From assembly GCA_002205965.3 (NCBI GenBank), contig NADL03000451.1:2604001-2668000 (forward strand): a stretch of DNA of 64,000 nucleotides, in the 5' to 3' direction. The stretch is from Kappaphycus alvarezii (lineage: Eukaryota > Rhodophyta > Florideophyceae > Gigartinales > Solieriaceae). A program made the position numbers and the translations under genes. Numbering within the stretch: the first letter of the stretch is position 1; every line of letters begins with the position of its first letter. Shown one piece after another: positions 34,871 through 47,084 of the stretch. Under the pieces are notes generated by a model, which was given only the letters and a program-made list of their open reading frames with translations, had not been told where the DNA came from and searched no databases.

Positions 34871-37800
34871 CAGTATAAAAATTTTTTTATACGTAACCTT
34901 AAACAAGGGGAATGAACCCATCCGATATTCGACTTGGCTGTTGTCAGCCCTTTTGTTCTTAATTTGATTCGTATCGACAGTGCCTCAGGCCTTTCGTGGA
35001 AACTAAACCAATTGCTTGCTTTCTTTCCTTGATGGAACGGTTTCACATTTTTCAATATCTGAGAGAATTGAAGTATAAATTGAGGAAAGTTCTTTACCAA
35101 AAATCTAGATAGGTGCAACATTCAAGACATTGAACACCCTCTTGAAACAAATCTAAAAAATTAGGTTTGAATAGGGCGGCTAAACCCTGCATGTTGCGGG
35201 GCGTATCATAGTATAAATTGGTACGGCAGTAACATATATAGAAGTTCTAAGATTTTGCATCCATGGGTCATTTCTTTATTTTGATTGCAATATTTCAGTT
35301 CGTTTTCCTGAACGGATACAGTGCCGATGATTGAAGCTGCAACCGTCCTAACAAAGAAGGATGAGAGTGAAGCATGTAAAGTGAGCATCACGAAATTTGA
35401 AAAATGTTAACCTTTGATTTTGTAGAGGTTACAGTGGTGATCTTGCTACCGAGTGGACTAGGGATGATAGGTGTAGAACCAAAGAAAGAAGCCATAGGGC
35501 ACGAGTCCTAAACTACATATCAAATTCTCTGACTTGACCCAGTTTCCCGTACCATATGTGGGTTTTGTTGGCTGCGACTCAAAAACAAAATTTCCAGCAC
35601 ATGTAGCAATACTGAGGAAAAGAATATCGCCCTAGGCTTAATTCGAGGATAATTCCTTAACAGTTGCGACAGTGAGAAAAGGGATAACATAAATTGCTTA
35701 CTGTTGTAGAGTATATCACTGCGCAGTATTATGTTCTGTATAGAAATCCTTTACAAAGTCAATCGAAAACCGGATTCGGTCGGGACCGATTATCTTTGAA
35801 AATAAGCAGTATTGCTCATAGATATGCGTATCCATTCACAGAGGCAATTCCAATAACACGCTGACTACCCATCGTCCGATCGGTGGTCTCACTTCCTATT
35901 CGTAAACTAGGCCATGAATAATAAAAATCTACTAGTTAAACTTGAAATTCATTCAGTCATGCTGTTTAAAGTCAAGAATTCCGCAGCATCAGACAAGACA
36001 GGCATCCAGGATTCACTGAGGTGGACGTTGCCAAGCCATCCCTTCGTCGCCAGTGCCCTCTGTGGGATATCGACGGTCGCCTTTTCGTCCCGCTGGACAG
36101 TGACGGTAAGATACAATTTCGTCCGTCATAGTATATTTCACATCAGTGCGGGCCGCGGATATTTGCCTCCATTGTTCAATGTTCTTTCAAGGGCGGAGAA
36201 CCGAACCTCGTTCAGCCTTGGTGAATAACGATGTTTTGCAGTGCGACAGTGTGTTCGTTATCGGATTCAGTGTCTGAGATTCTTTTTACAAAATTGGGGC
36301 CTGTAAGTCCATTTTACGTGATGGATGCACTTTCAAGCGAAGATTGTAACATTTATGCCATGCCGTGGATGCTGGAGACTGCGGGGCCCGGCCGTAACGT
36401 TTCCATTTGCCCGAATTTTGTCTGATAGCAGGGATGGGCTCTGTCAAACTTTTGCATAGGCTTCCATATACATAAAATGGCCAGGTCGGTCAGGGTACAC
36501 AGCCATGTTCTGAATTCACTGAGCCTGTGAGACTGTAAAGTGACCCATTTACCCATGTTTAAAATTGCTGCGCATGTTATTATGCGTGATTGAAACTTTT
36601 TGGGTTGGAGAAGCGGAGGCTTATTTTATCTCAGTAATTGGGCAAAGTTGAAATTCAGACCATTGCTTTTGAGTGGTTTACAAATAGACATAGAATACTT
36701 ACTTCGTAACGTTTCAGTCGGCACCAATCAGGCTGCATGGAATAACTATCGGGCCAAGTGACAGATAACTAATTACAGTATTGGTCTTGAGTGAGTACGC
36801 CGGGCATGACATCGCAGCCGCTGGGACGTCATGGGAAGCGATTGTTTAAGACGGTATGCACTCGAAGCTTGGTGATGGGAATTACTAAGTCAATGCAGCC
36901 GTACAAAAGAATGCGGACCCTTTGAGACTGCTACCCTATAAACTTATTTTCAGGATAAGGTATTCATAAAGCTGTAACACACATTTCCTATAATATTGTC
37001 GCGTGATGACCACGTCATTTTACAGTTTATAGGGTCACGGAGTACTGTATTATACTTTGAAACGACATGGCTTTACAGAATATGAGAGTATGAATCATTG
37101 CCCGTGCGATAAATTTGGATTCAGGCCCAGGGCGCGGGATTGATGGGAGTATCGTTTTCTTGGAAACCACTTGAATCAGTTAATCAGCTAATGAAGAGGC
37201 CTCGAAATTCGACTACTCAAGCTGGTCTAGTAGGTATGCGATTGTGCTGCTGGGGATTAAATAAAAATCGAGGCTGGATTTCCAGTCTGTAGATTAGTTT
37301 GTATATTATTGGGAATCAACGTAGAATGCGTTGAACGAGTGCAAGGGTCAAAAGGAAATGTATTCCCGCCCGCTCCACGTTTAAGAAGAGAGAGAAGACC
37401 GAACGTCAGGGGGGTTGTCTATTGGGGCAATGACTTTCACAACCGAACCTTGAAAATCGGCTGTCGGAGGAACGATCTTGAGCGCCATGGCCCACAAAAA
37501 AGTCGGCATTCCCTTTTTTACATCATTGCTCCCAATCCCACCGGGTTTGCAACGAGTTGATGTTGCCCCTCAGGCCCCGCCGTTACACAATACCTGACGC
37601 ACCCGGAAGGCTGTATTGTTGAACGGCCCTGCCGAGTCATGTAAAAGGCTTCATTCGAGGCAATTAGCTGCGCTTTTCCTGCAGCCCCCATCACCCTCAG
37701 AAATGGTAGTCCATTTCCGAGGCCCGCATTACCACTGGGATAGAATCGACTCTAAGGGTCAGAGCTACGGCAGCTGACCCATGTAATGTTAAAAATACCA

Positions 37801-38405
37801 CTAATACGTCATAGTTCTGCGTTAGCGTGGTTTTGATGAATAATCCGTTTTCAAGAACAGCCTCCGTCCTCCCTTGGCAATATCGCAGCAACCATGCAAC
37901 TAGGCGGGGCGGCTCGCCCGAGCGATTTCATGCCTACCGGCGGAGTGCATACCATTTCTGAGTTACAGTACTTCTAAGTCGCATGATCTACTTTGCTCGC
38001 AATTGTTCTGGGCCATTGAGGTCAGAGATGCTTGCCTCATGCTGCCCCAGCCATATTCTAGAGTATAACTAATACTGACCCTTGCGTTATGCCCATATAG
38101 GTAACACTAGACAAGTACATCTATACTTAACCTACCGGACCGATCCAATGTTGGTACTGTGCTAATACTTCTGCACATCGAGGGCTCAATGTGATGAACG
38201 GAAAGAATCCCATTCCAGACGGCAGTACTGTTTGAGAACCAGCCCGGAGAAAGCAACTTTTGCCGGTAAGCAAACTCGATAAAGACTTGCGCACGTTGTT
38301 AAACGTGAACTTCCCAACACACGAGGGAAAGAGCCTAACGCTTTGCAGGTCAGATAGACTCGAGGCTACGAAGACATTCGTTCACCCTTGGATTGCTCAC
38401 GGAAA
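34871..38405. other. Gap without recognisable genes
   Basis: About 3.5 kb. Open frames at 35914-36228, 36231-36425 and 37309-37560 have no recognisable family. The last few hundred bases presumably hold the promoter and 5' UTR of the zinc-finger gene, but no clear TATA box was seen. Confidence 0.5.
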
Positions 38406-39964
38406 ATGCCGCATCCCGTAGCAACTACAGCCGCAATTGCAGCTCCGACATTGGAAACTAGACAAGCCAGGCTGGATGCCGCTATCGCATTTTTCCGTTC
38501 AGAAGCCTCTGCATCCGGGTATGTTGTCGAGGAGGTTCGACTTCGCCTTCCCGTCCCAGATGTCGAAGTAACACCAAGGGTTGTGATTGCGCAACAAACT
38601 GCTTCATCTTGTGCACCTCCGGCTTATCCACGAGCGAAACAACATAGGCCTCTTTCCTCGTATCCTCAAAATGGTCAGTTGCCCCCGGATTACCACCCGT
38701 CTCAAGTTCAGGATGCCAGTTATACCAATTCGACCCTTCGTCCCTTTGGAAACCCTGGAAAGATGGCTCAAAATGCTTCAAACCAACCTAAGACTGTAGC
38801 AAATGGGGCGGGTTTCAAAAGGACAGTCAGTGGATCCACAATATTTCATTCTACACCCACCCGCTCCAATCCGGTACTTCGTGAGAATAGCATTCCCTCT
38901 CAGGACAGGACTTCCACTTGTACTCAAGGAGTGAGTCCTATGAGTTCAATTCCTTATCTTCCACCAAAGGATAGTCACGGTGCCCTCCCTCCCCAAGGGC
39001 AACATTTTTGGAGGACAGTTATCGGGGGTGACAAGGGAAAGCAAATCTTGCAAGCAGCAGAGAGTATGCAACGTCTCCGCCATTCTGGATTAGAACAAAA
39101 CCGTCAACCGATGGATTTTAATGCCAGTCCAGTAGAAGTCACTGAAACTGCTAAGGATACGGTCATGGAGGATAAACCAAAATTAGCAGATAATCAGCAA
39201 TCACCAAATGATGAAACAAGGAGAGGAGAAATGGAGATGAGAAGAAGGAAAATACACACCACATCAATGGACACGATATTCCGGAGAGTGACGTACAACT
39301 TTTGCTAAGTAGTGCAGCCGATATTTCAGCACGAGAGCGAAAAGGCTCACCAAAACTTGCCGAGAAACCGCAAAACTCAGTGATCCCTGAGAAAGAAAAG
39401 CGAAATAATCGTCCACCAGCTGCTGTATTCGGCGGCAAGCTAAGTGGTGGCAAGGTGGGTCCTACGTCCGGTCGTCAATATTCATCGAGGAGCCGTCGCG
39501 ATGGCTCTGAGAGAAGGTCATCAAGCTCAGCAGCAAGACCTTACAAGTGTACCGCTTTAAACTGCACCTCATCCTTTGATAGGGAAGGTCATCTTAGAGT
39601 ACACATCCTGGCAGTTCACGAGAAGAAACGACCATTTGTTTGCCAAGTATGTGATGCATCATTTGGCCATAGTTCATCATTGTTACGGCACGTACGGACA
39701 GTTCATCAAGCTTCTCCTGCAGTAGGGTCCGGCAGGATAGGCAATTCATCGAAACACAAAACGCCTAGAAGTAACGATTCAGGAACGACAAAGTCTGAGT
39801 TGATATGTGGCGGTGCGCAGGATGATAGTGAGAAGCATTTTCGATGCAGTGCTTGCAGAATGGCTTTCAATAGGGTCGCACTTCTGAACAGACATGTTGC
39901 TGAAAAGCATCCTTTGCAGACGCCTCGAAGTGATAACGAAAGCAAAACAAAAAGATCTCCGTAA
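38406..39964 (+). CDS. C2H2 zinc-finger protein, apparent frame change
   Basis: A probable DNA-binding transcription regulator of the nucleus. The start is taken as the ATG at 38406 (MPHPVATTAA). The N-terminal 300 residues (to 39308) are Pro/Ser/Gln-rich and unrecognised. The C-terminal frame (usable from about 39230, open to 39964) has three fingers: CTALNC...H-x4-H (C-x4-C-x12-H-x4-H, about 39549-39620), CQVCDASFGHSSSLLRHVRTVH (about 39642-39707) and CSACRMAFNRVALLNRHVAEKH (about 39846-39911). A basic/Ser-rich stretch (SSRSRRDGSERRSSSS) precedes finger 1. The two halves are in different frames. Both are coding-like and overlap in a purine-rich stretch around 39220-39250 (GAGGAGAAATGGAGATGAG), which suggests a one-base indel, a real frame shift, or assembly error. 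No credible intron was found. Alternatively the ATG-less 3' frame could be a separate short gene. Confidence 0.65.
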
Positions 39965-40083
39965 GCTTTACGGCGAAGCACTTTTCGTGACTTTTTCGCA
40001 TAAACGTGCTTAAACGTGCGCCTATATTCATCACAACCAAGACATGGGTTTTGTTGGTGTTGCAGATGCAGTAGAGCAACAAT

Positions 40084-43000
40084 ATGTTCAACAAAACAAT
40101 GTACACTGTAAAAACTGTGAATTTGCCACCACCAATCCATCCCAGCTTCCTTTCGCCTGCACCTTCCACTCCTCAAATCTCTTCATCAACATTTTACCTT
40201 TCTTGTCCCTTCCCTTGCCTGCCTACCGCTGCCCCCGCAGCGGCAGGCCCCAGTGACCCGCCCACCCCTGTAAACTCCCAGAAATCCATGCGCGACGCGG
40301 CTCATGCCTCCTTGGACCTCGTCGCGGACGTGATCCGCATTTTAGCTCCGATCACTGACCTGGCCGCAACGGATGCTCCTTCCGTGCTCTTCGAGCTTCA
40401 CAAGGAGGACCCAGCCCTGGCCACCGCTTTTGGCTGCTTGCGGAGCACAAAAGCGGCTAAAAACGTCACCCGCTTTCTCTCTCTGGTTGCCGCCGACAAT
40501 GGCAGCACCGACCCCTCCCGCCGACCCAACCGTCCCACACCCCCTAACTCAACGCCAGCCGCCAACCCTCCCGGCCGCCAAACCTCCCAGCTGCCAACCC
40601 GCCTTCCCATCCTTGGTCGCCCTACCACCCCTCCGCAACAAAACGTCGCCCCACTTCACCCGAAACTCCAACGAGCATCAATCGCATTGGCTCACGTCTC
40701 GTTAACCATGGTCCCAAACAGTTCGTCCAAGTGACGACCTCTCGAGACAAGCGTCCCCTTCGCAATGCCCTCTCCCTCCGGAAAGCTCTCACCGCCGGAG
40801 GATTCCCGGGCCCCGTTACTGTCATCCCCACCGCTGACCCTCACACTGCTCGCTGCCAGCGACACCCTCCGCCACACAGCAACCGCCTACGATGCCTTCC
40901 GCAAACACTGCCCGTTGTCTCTACCCTCTATCACCGTCTCCCCTCCCTCCCCGGTCGTTGACCATTGCAAAACGGTCGACGACGCCTGCTCTCTCCTCCC
41001 GACCCTCAACACAGAGCTTTCTTGCCTCATGCACCCCTCCTGTGCTTGGCGGCCTAAGCAGTACTTCATCGACGTGCTGCGCACCTCCATCTCGGACATC
41101 CTCTCCCGCTTCCCTGGGGCTCGCCCCCCTGGCCCCTTCCCCCTCCCGACCCAATCAATTCTGACCCTGCCCGCATTTCTTCCGCCCCAACCCCCCCAAC
41201 GCCGGCTGCATCTCCCTACAAGCGCCTGCGTCCCGCCGGCCCCCGCTCTCCTAAGCAATGGCCACCGCCGATCCCGCCCCTCTAATTAATGGAGTTATAC
41301 GCCCAGGAACCCCCTTAAACGATGCCCTACTCCCGCTCATGTCTTTCCACCTCCTGTCCGTACCCTCGCTTACCTCCCAAAATCCCCCGAGCATCTTTGC
41401 ATTCCTTTGTCGTCGACATCTGCCGGCGATACGTTGAATCCCGATCCACTCAACGAAGGATGGACAGTCTCAACAAATGCTTGCGCCAGGGAAACTTGTC
41501 CTTCGCAAAAACGGCATGCGGGAGTCTCAGAACCGCCACCGGCCGAGCTTTGTCGCCTCGCTCAAGCGCCGCATCTCTCTCGCCCCATCCGGACAATGGT
41601 CCCGCCTCCTCGATGAGGCCACGGATGCCTTCGGCGAACTAGCTACCCGCAAGGTCCCACCCTGCTCACCCCGTCGGAACGATGCAAGCGCTGTTTCCTC
41701 CAAGGTTCCCTGAAGAAAGCCACCCAAGCTCTCACATCTCATGCCCTACGTGTTTCGCCAACTCCCGCCAACGCCACCAAACTTCGTGCCCTTCACCCTG
41801 ACCCTGCTGCTCCTGTCACACCATGTACCCGTGATGCTCTTCCCCGCGCGTACAAATTCACAGAAGCGGAAGTGCGTCGTGAGCTCCGGCGTCTCCCGCA
41901 TCACAGCAGCCACGGTCCTGATGGTCTTCGTCCATCCACTGTGAAGGTCCTTTCCTTCCTCCCAGGTGGCGCGGAACCCTCACATTCGGCACTCAAATGG
42001 TTCACAGATGTTATTTACTGCCTCCTCGACGGAAACGCCCGACCCGAGCTGAGGGACCACATCGCCAGCGCCACCCTTATTGTTCTCCCCAAGGATGCAG
42101 CCTGCCGAAGCCTCCGGCCAATCGGCCTCGCATTTCGACGTCTAGCAGGGCGCCTCATCATGAAACGCATCCGCAATGGCGCAGCCCTCGCCTCCTACTT
42201 ACAAACTCTACAGCTTGGCGTCGGTGTTCCAGGAGCTACTGAGGCAATTGTTCATGCCACGCGGGCCACCATATAGCAGCTCAGCTCTGCACAGACCCAG
42301 CATGTCCTCATACAAGTAGACACCCGGAATGCCCTTAATTCGACTGAGCGTGCCAAGATTCTGGACAACGCAGTTGCTCGCATCCCTCAAGCCGCACGAT
42401 GGATCCACTACTTATACGGCGAGCCCTCCATGCTCTTTTTTGGTCGACTTCTCCAGTGGAGCAGGACTGGCACCCAACAGGGAGATCTACTAGGAATGCT
42501 GCTCTTTGCTCTTGCCCTCCATCCCTTAGTGGAAGCTATTGCAAAGCATTTCCCCTCTCTTCCTCTTCACACGTGGTATGCAGATGACGGAAACATCGTT
42601 GCGCCGGCCCCCGTTGCTAAGCGAATCCTGCTCTACCTCCAGCAGCACGGCCCACAACACGGATTTCACGTTAACTTCAACCCTAAGAAGACATAAGTAT
42701 GGTGGCCCTCTTTCACCACGACGCCTCCCTCCCTGGCTTTCCATGCGATGTCATCACCTCGGATGCCACTACAGTCCTGGGAAGCCCGGTGAGCACTACA
42801 TCTGCCTCCATCACCCTCGCACGCCAAGCTCTTGTGAACGCCGAAGCCTTGTGGTCCTCTCTCGCCCTCCTCAACGATCCGCAAATTTCGTTCCACATCC
42901 TCCGCTACTGCGCATCGTCCCCCTCGTGATGTACTTGTTTCGAACTGCCCCGCCGCAAATTACTACCCTCTTGCCAAATCTGTTGACAAGAGGATGCGAA

Positions 43001-44124
43001 GGGCTTTCGAACAGACTCATCGCAAAGTCGACGACAATCAGAGCCTCCAGGCGTCCCTACCGTTCCGATTTGGGGGCCTAGGACTCACCCCATCACAGGA
43101 TTATAACATCATCGCCTTCTGCACCTCCTTCCTTTCAAGCCTCAATCTCGTCAATCGACTACTAGCAACTCTGTATGCCCGCGCAGCAAGTCTCCTCGCT
43201 CCCGCACACGACAGGCTCTCCGCAGACCTGGACTTACCCTTGGAACTCCAATTACAGGCACTGCTTGAGGCCATCCCCCGATTGGACACAATGACCTCTC
43301 GCTCCTTACAACACGCTATTACTGAGCATCTGTACCAATCCCACCTGGTGAAGTTGCGCCACTCCTTCCCCGCACACCACTACAACCATCACTGCTCGCG
43401 CCTTCTCTCGGTGCAGTCCTCCACCGCCTCAGCCCCTTTCTCTACCCTGCCCCCTCCATCCACTGGCTTGTATACACCCGGCGAGATCTGGAGTAGGATG
43501 GTCTCTGCACGCCTCGGAGCTCCGGTCTTCCGCGGCTCGGACCCCTGCCCTACGTGCATCTCCGGCCATTCCGACGTTCCGCCTATCCTTGGCGAGCTCG
43601 GACATCACGCGGCTATATACAAGGGTGGTATCGGGACGGTACGCTGGCACAGCCGCCTGCGCGACTTTTTATACCACGAAATCTCGCACCCCGCCATTTC
43701 CCTTTCCGTCAAACGGGAGCGTGTCCTCGCAGCCGATCTGCACAAGAGCCCCGATGAGCGGCGAGCACTCAACTTTGTAATTGACGATTCCCCGTTCGCC
43801 CCATCTCCCATGGCCTTGGATGTCACCATTGTCAGCCTCCACTCTGCCCCACACCGCAACTTAGCTGACAATGGTGCGTCTACTCTTGACCGTGCCGAGA
43901 AGAAGAAAGTAGCATACTATTCTGCGGCTTGCGACCAAGAAGGCCTAGAACTCATCCCCCCGCCATCGACATCTATGTGCAGATTGGAAAACGTGGTCTC
44001 AAGGCTTTCCAAGACCTCCGCAACTTTACGGCTGAGAGGTTGGAAATACGGTTCTTCTGAGTTTCATTCCCTGCGTACACGTGTCTCATCGTTCGTCATC
44101 CGATACACGGCTGTTTTGACTTGA
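40084..44124 (+). pseudogene. LINE-A: non-LTR retrotransposon with RT and C-terminal endonuclease
   Basis: A GC-rich, nearly full-length but frame-broken LINE between the zinc-finger and syntaxin genes. The N-terminal frames (40084-40734 and 40765-41289) are Pro-rich, with a coding-like segment around LAASDTLRHTATAYDAFRKHC. An RT lead-in follows (41400-41900). The RT core (41872-42690) has SHGPDGLRPS, QVDTRNALNS (motif A Asp), GTQQGD and YADDG (42577-42588). A TAG lies at 42277-42279 and a TAA at 42694-42696. The thumb region (about 42780-42910) has LGSPVSTTSAS. The final frame (42994-44124) has QASLPFRFGGLGLTPSQDY, then CPTC, then GHHAAIYKGG, W.SRLRDFL, and a core ending in ALDVTIVSLHS, reminiscent of a zinc knuckle plus restriction-like nuclease. 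Several frame changes make it inactive. Confidence 0.8.
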
Positions 44125-44354
44125 ATCATCGCAAAATATGTATCACTAGCGCCAGCTCTCAGTTAAACTGCCTACGGCTGGGCCAGATAGTCTCTGACCC
44201 TACTTTTCATTTTCACATTAAGGTCACCTTTCCCCCCTGTAAAAACATGAACAAGTTTTAATTTGCGTCTTGGGACGAATTTGCCCAACCGGCTCAAGTT
44301 ATACCGTACCATGTTACATGTTAGAAAACCCGCCATCACTTTATCACTCAGCAC

Positions 44355-45362
44355 CTACAGGATGACAGTCCACAACACTAGAAACGCGAGCAGGACACCA
44401 AACACCTTCAATATAAGCGCGCGATTCCCTGCAATGCTGTTATAGTACAACATGAGTTGATTCTGACCCGCCTGCATATTCGTGACAGTGTCATCCACAT
44501 TTGCGTCAATCCTCTCCACCAATTCCCCTTGCTCCGACACCATAGTTGCCAACTGATTAAAGATCTGCCCCAACTCAACAATAGTACTCTCCACCTGCCT
44601 TACAGCATCCGCACGTGCATCCTGGTACAAAGTTTCCCCCGGTTTTCTCATCAAAGAAAGCTGCTGCGCGCCACCCCGCGCGCCCAATGCTCCCGCGTTT
44701 CCATCCGATCCCCTCACCGATGCACCCAAAGAACCCTGTCCGAGATCCAAGGCGACATTCGTAGACGGCTGTGCAAAGATTGGGGCTGAATGATTGGCGC
44801 CCATAAAATGCGAGCGGCGATCCTTTTGTGCCGCAAGGCTCTCTGTACGCATCTTGAGTACCTTTTTGAACCCTTCTGCGGTGGCACCTAAGCGTCCCTT
44901 GAGAGAATCGACGACATTCTCAGAATGATCACCGGCCTGTTTGTTGGAGGAACGGCGGGTGGCATCTCGGAGTGTTTGCAAGTCCGCCAGCTTTCCATTC
45001 AGCGCTGCAATATCTTGCTTAATCACGTATGTCAATTCTGAAATCTCAGCGGTGGGGTCATCAAATAGGATCTTCTCTGAGCAAGTTTTGTTAACTTTGC
45101 GAGTTTTGTAGAAGTGCCTTGAATGTCTTTGCCGACCTGCGCGGCGAGTCTTGTGAAATCGGAGCGGGGTGTGAGGTGGACCGAGGGAACTGGAGGGGGG
45201 GTTTGTTGTTTGGAGCGGAGGCGGCACGGGCGGCGTCCAGGATGGCAGCAAACTCTTGGGTGCGATTGCGGACCGAGGTGGGGGCTGCGAGGGTCATCTT
45301 CCACTCAGTGGCTAGGGAGGGTTCCGACTCGGGGACTAGAGTGGCTCTTCGACGGCGCATGA
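44355..45362 (-). CDS. SED5: Syntaxin-5/Sed5-type Qa-SNARE
   Basis: A t-SNARE of the early Golgi, needed for ER-to-Golgi and intra-Golgi vesicle fusion. The start is taken at the ATG at 45362 (MRRRRATLVP). The N-terminal TSVRNRTQEF resembles the Sed5 N-peptide that binds the SM protein Sly1. Then comes the Habc region (DFTRLAAQVGKDIQG ... KLAKLTKLAQR ... LFDDPTAEISELTYVI). The SNARE helix (about 44540-44400) includes IFNQLATMVSEQGELVERID, with the zero-layer Gln in SEQGE. A C-terminal anchor (ALILKVFGVLLAFLVLW) ends at the stop near 44355. The family length of about 335 residues fits. Two one-base frame changes are seen, one in a C7 run (about 45195-45201) and one near 45065 (RRS to LFDD). 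Both lie within otherwise well-kept coding sequence, so assembly error is as likely as decay. It is divergent from TAP42. Confidence 0.8.
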
Positions 45363-45883
45363 ACAATTAGTGGGGAACGGGGGAAGGGGGAGGGGGAGGG
45401 AGAGAGGAGGGAGGGATTGGCACCGGTAGATGGAAAGAGATGATAGGGGGTAGTGTGGATGACGATTGATGTTTGGTCTACTAAACTTCGAGGACAGACA
45501 CTTCAGACCGTTGTAACCAAGGTGGCTGACGTTGACGATATGTTGTTGAGTGTCGGGGCCTAAGGCTACAGTCCAGTGATTGTCATGCCACAGCGTCGTC
45601 CAAGTGTTCGCCATCTACAAAGTAACATGTAAATGCATTGCTGGACCAAACCTTACAGCAAAACGTGTGCACGTGTTTGTGCTGTACATGCTGTACAAAT
45701 CCTCACAACAATCTGGAATCAAACAAATCCTTAAATACTGCTGGCCAAGCTTATGTGCACTCAACGCCGTCTCTTCCCTGCCCCGCCAACCAGCGCTCCC
45801 TTCCAACGTACCAACCAGCGCCAGCCAAACCAAAACACAAAATCCAAGCGCGCCACATTTCCACACTCACCACCTACCACACG
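45363..45883. promoter_or_regulatory. Shared divergent promoter region of the syntaxin and TAP42 genes
   Basis: About 520 bp between two divergent start codons. It contains a G-tract array at 45379-45400 (runs of 5, 5, 5 and 3 G with 1-2 base gaps), just 17 bases upstream of the syntaxin ATG, and GTACATGCTGTACA-like dyads near 45684-45697. A minus-strand open frame starting at 45614 has no recognised family. Confidence 0.5.
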
Positions 45884-46924
45884 ATGGCTTCCGACACGGC
45901 ACCATCACTAGACGTCATGTTTGCGCGCGCAGTGTCTCAACTGCATCAAGTGGACGACATCTGGTCGGGCCTTTCGCAGCTTTGTCGCACTGCCCCTCCT
46001 GTTAGTCGCAGTGGTCCACCCGCGCCTGATGCGGCTTTAATGGCGGTGAAGCAACTGATGCAAGTTTCTGCAGCGGTATCGCAAGCTGCGTTGCTATCGT
46101 CGAATGAAGCGTTGGATGAAATTCCCACGCGGTCGCTAAAGTATTTGCTGGTTCCTTATTTGATAGCTCGTGCGCATGCGCAGATTCATGGGGAGACTTA
46201 TGAGAGACATTCGGCGTTGGTGGAGTCTCGCCGGTGGTTGAATGTGTTTTTTGAACGTATGGATCAGTTGGGTTTGTTGTCGGAGGGAGATCGGGATGCG
46301 GCGTTGGAGCGTACGCCCGAGCACGTGGTATCTGCGGCGATGAAACGGGAGATGAAGATTGCGCGGTTTAAGAAGGAGAAGGAGGCGGAACGAAAGTTGG
46401 GGATATTGTGGGAGCGGATGGGGATTTCGCGTGGGGATGATGAGGAGGTGGAACGGGAGATGACAATGGTAGTAGTGGAGAGTGGGGTGGGAAGGGCGAT
46501 GAACTTTTTGGATGGATTGGAGCAGGAGATGGAGGTTTTGAAGTTCGCTGTGCGACAGTTGGAGAGGGGGGTGGATCCGAGAGAGAGGGCAGAGAGGATG
46601 AGACCCAAGGGACCTGTGCCGGGGCTGGGGGGTATGCCGCCATCGTTTCGGATTGTGAGCGAGAGAGAGAGGGTTAGGGAGGGAGTATTTAGACCGAGTC
46701 ACTCGTTGCCGACGTACACGGTGGAGGAATGGGGGAGAATTGAAAGAGAACGAATGATTAGAATGGAAAAGGAGAAAAGGGAGAAGGACGTGGTGGCAGC
46801 GAAAAGAAGGGAGGACGAGGATAGTGATGGGGAGGAGGCAGTGGAGAGGGAAAGGTTGGAGAAGAGTCGGTGGGATGACTGGAAAGACGACCACAACAAG
46901 GGGTCAGGCAACACCATTCGATAA
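45884..46924 (+). CDS. TAP42: TAP42/IGBP1 (alpha4)-type PP2A regulatory protein
   Basis: Binds and stabilises PP2A-type phosphatase catalytic subunits and acts in TOR signalling in yeast and animals. It is a single exon of 346 codons, starting at ATG 45884 in a good context (CACACGATGGCTTCC). The N-terminal helical domain shows RSLKYLLVPYLIARAHAQI, then a WLNVFFERMDQLGLL block, both characteristic of the family. A long charged helix follows (RFKKEKEAERKLGIL, then RQLERGVDPRERAERMRP). The C-terminus has YTVEEWGRIERERM and the hallmark acidic tail ending WDDWKDDHNKGSGN. The frame is open from end to end, the only host gene here with no visible frame change. An upstream in-frame extension to 45638 lacks conservation and is probably 5' UTR. 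Confidence 0.9.
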   Translation: MASDTAPSLDVMFARAVSQLHQVDDIWSGLSQLCRTAPPVSRSGPPAPDAALMAVKQLMQVSAAVSQAALLSSNEALDEIPTRSLKYLLVPYLIARAHAQIHGETYERHSALVESRRWLNVFFERMDQLGLLSEGDRDAALERTPEHVVSAAMKREMKIARFKKEKEAERKLGILWERMGISRGDDEEVEREMTMVVVESGVGRAMNFLDGLEQEMEVLKFAVRQLERGVDPRERAERMRPKGPVPGLGGMPPSFRIVSERERVREGVFRPSHSLPTYTVEEWGRIERERMIRMEKEKREKDVVAAKRREDEDSDGEEAVERERLEKSRWDDWKDDHNKGSGNTIR

Positions 46925-47084
46925 AGTCTTATGCTTAATGGCACTGCATGGAGGTAACAAGGAGCGAAACGGCAATGATGATTGTTGGACTTACCTTACA
47001 GTCAAATGGGACTATATGCATTACAGTACAGCATAACATATAAGACAACAGATTATGTAAAGGTGCAGCAGTGGGAGGTAGAGA

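Noticed and set aside
32010-34880. A TTAA target duplication for piggyBac-1
   Set aside because: TTAC lies on one side only and no TTAA is found at either tip; the same holds for piggyBac-2.
39200-39310. A short intron joining the two zinc-finger frames
   Set aside because: Possible GT...AG pairs give introns under about 30 bases, and the coding signal runs through; a one-base indel fits better.
45336-45614. A small protein gene on the minus strand upstream of syntaxin
   Set aside because: Open frame begins plausibly but runs into the pyrimidine-rich tract beside the syntaxin start; no family or further support.
46136-46894. A 252-codon minus-strand open frame
   Set aside because: Antisense to the well-supported TAP42 gene; no family resemblance.
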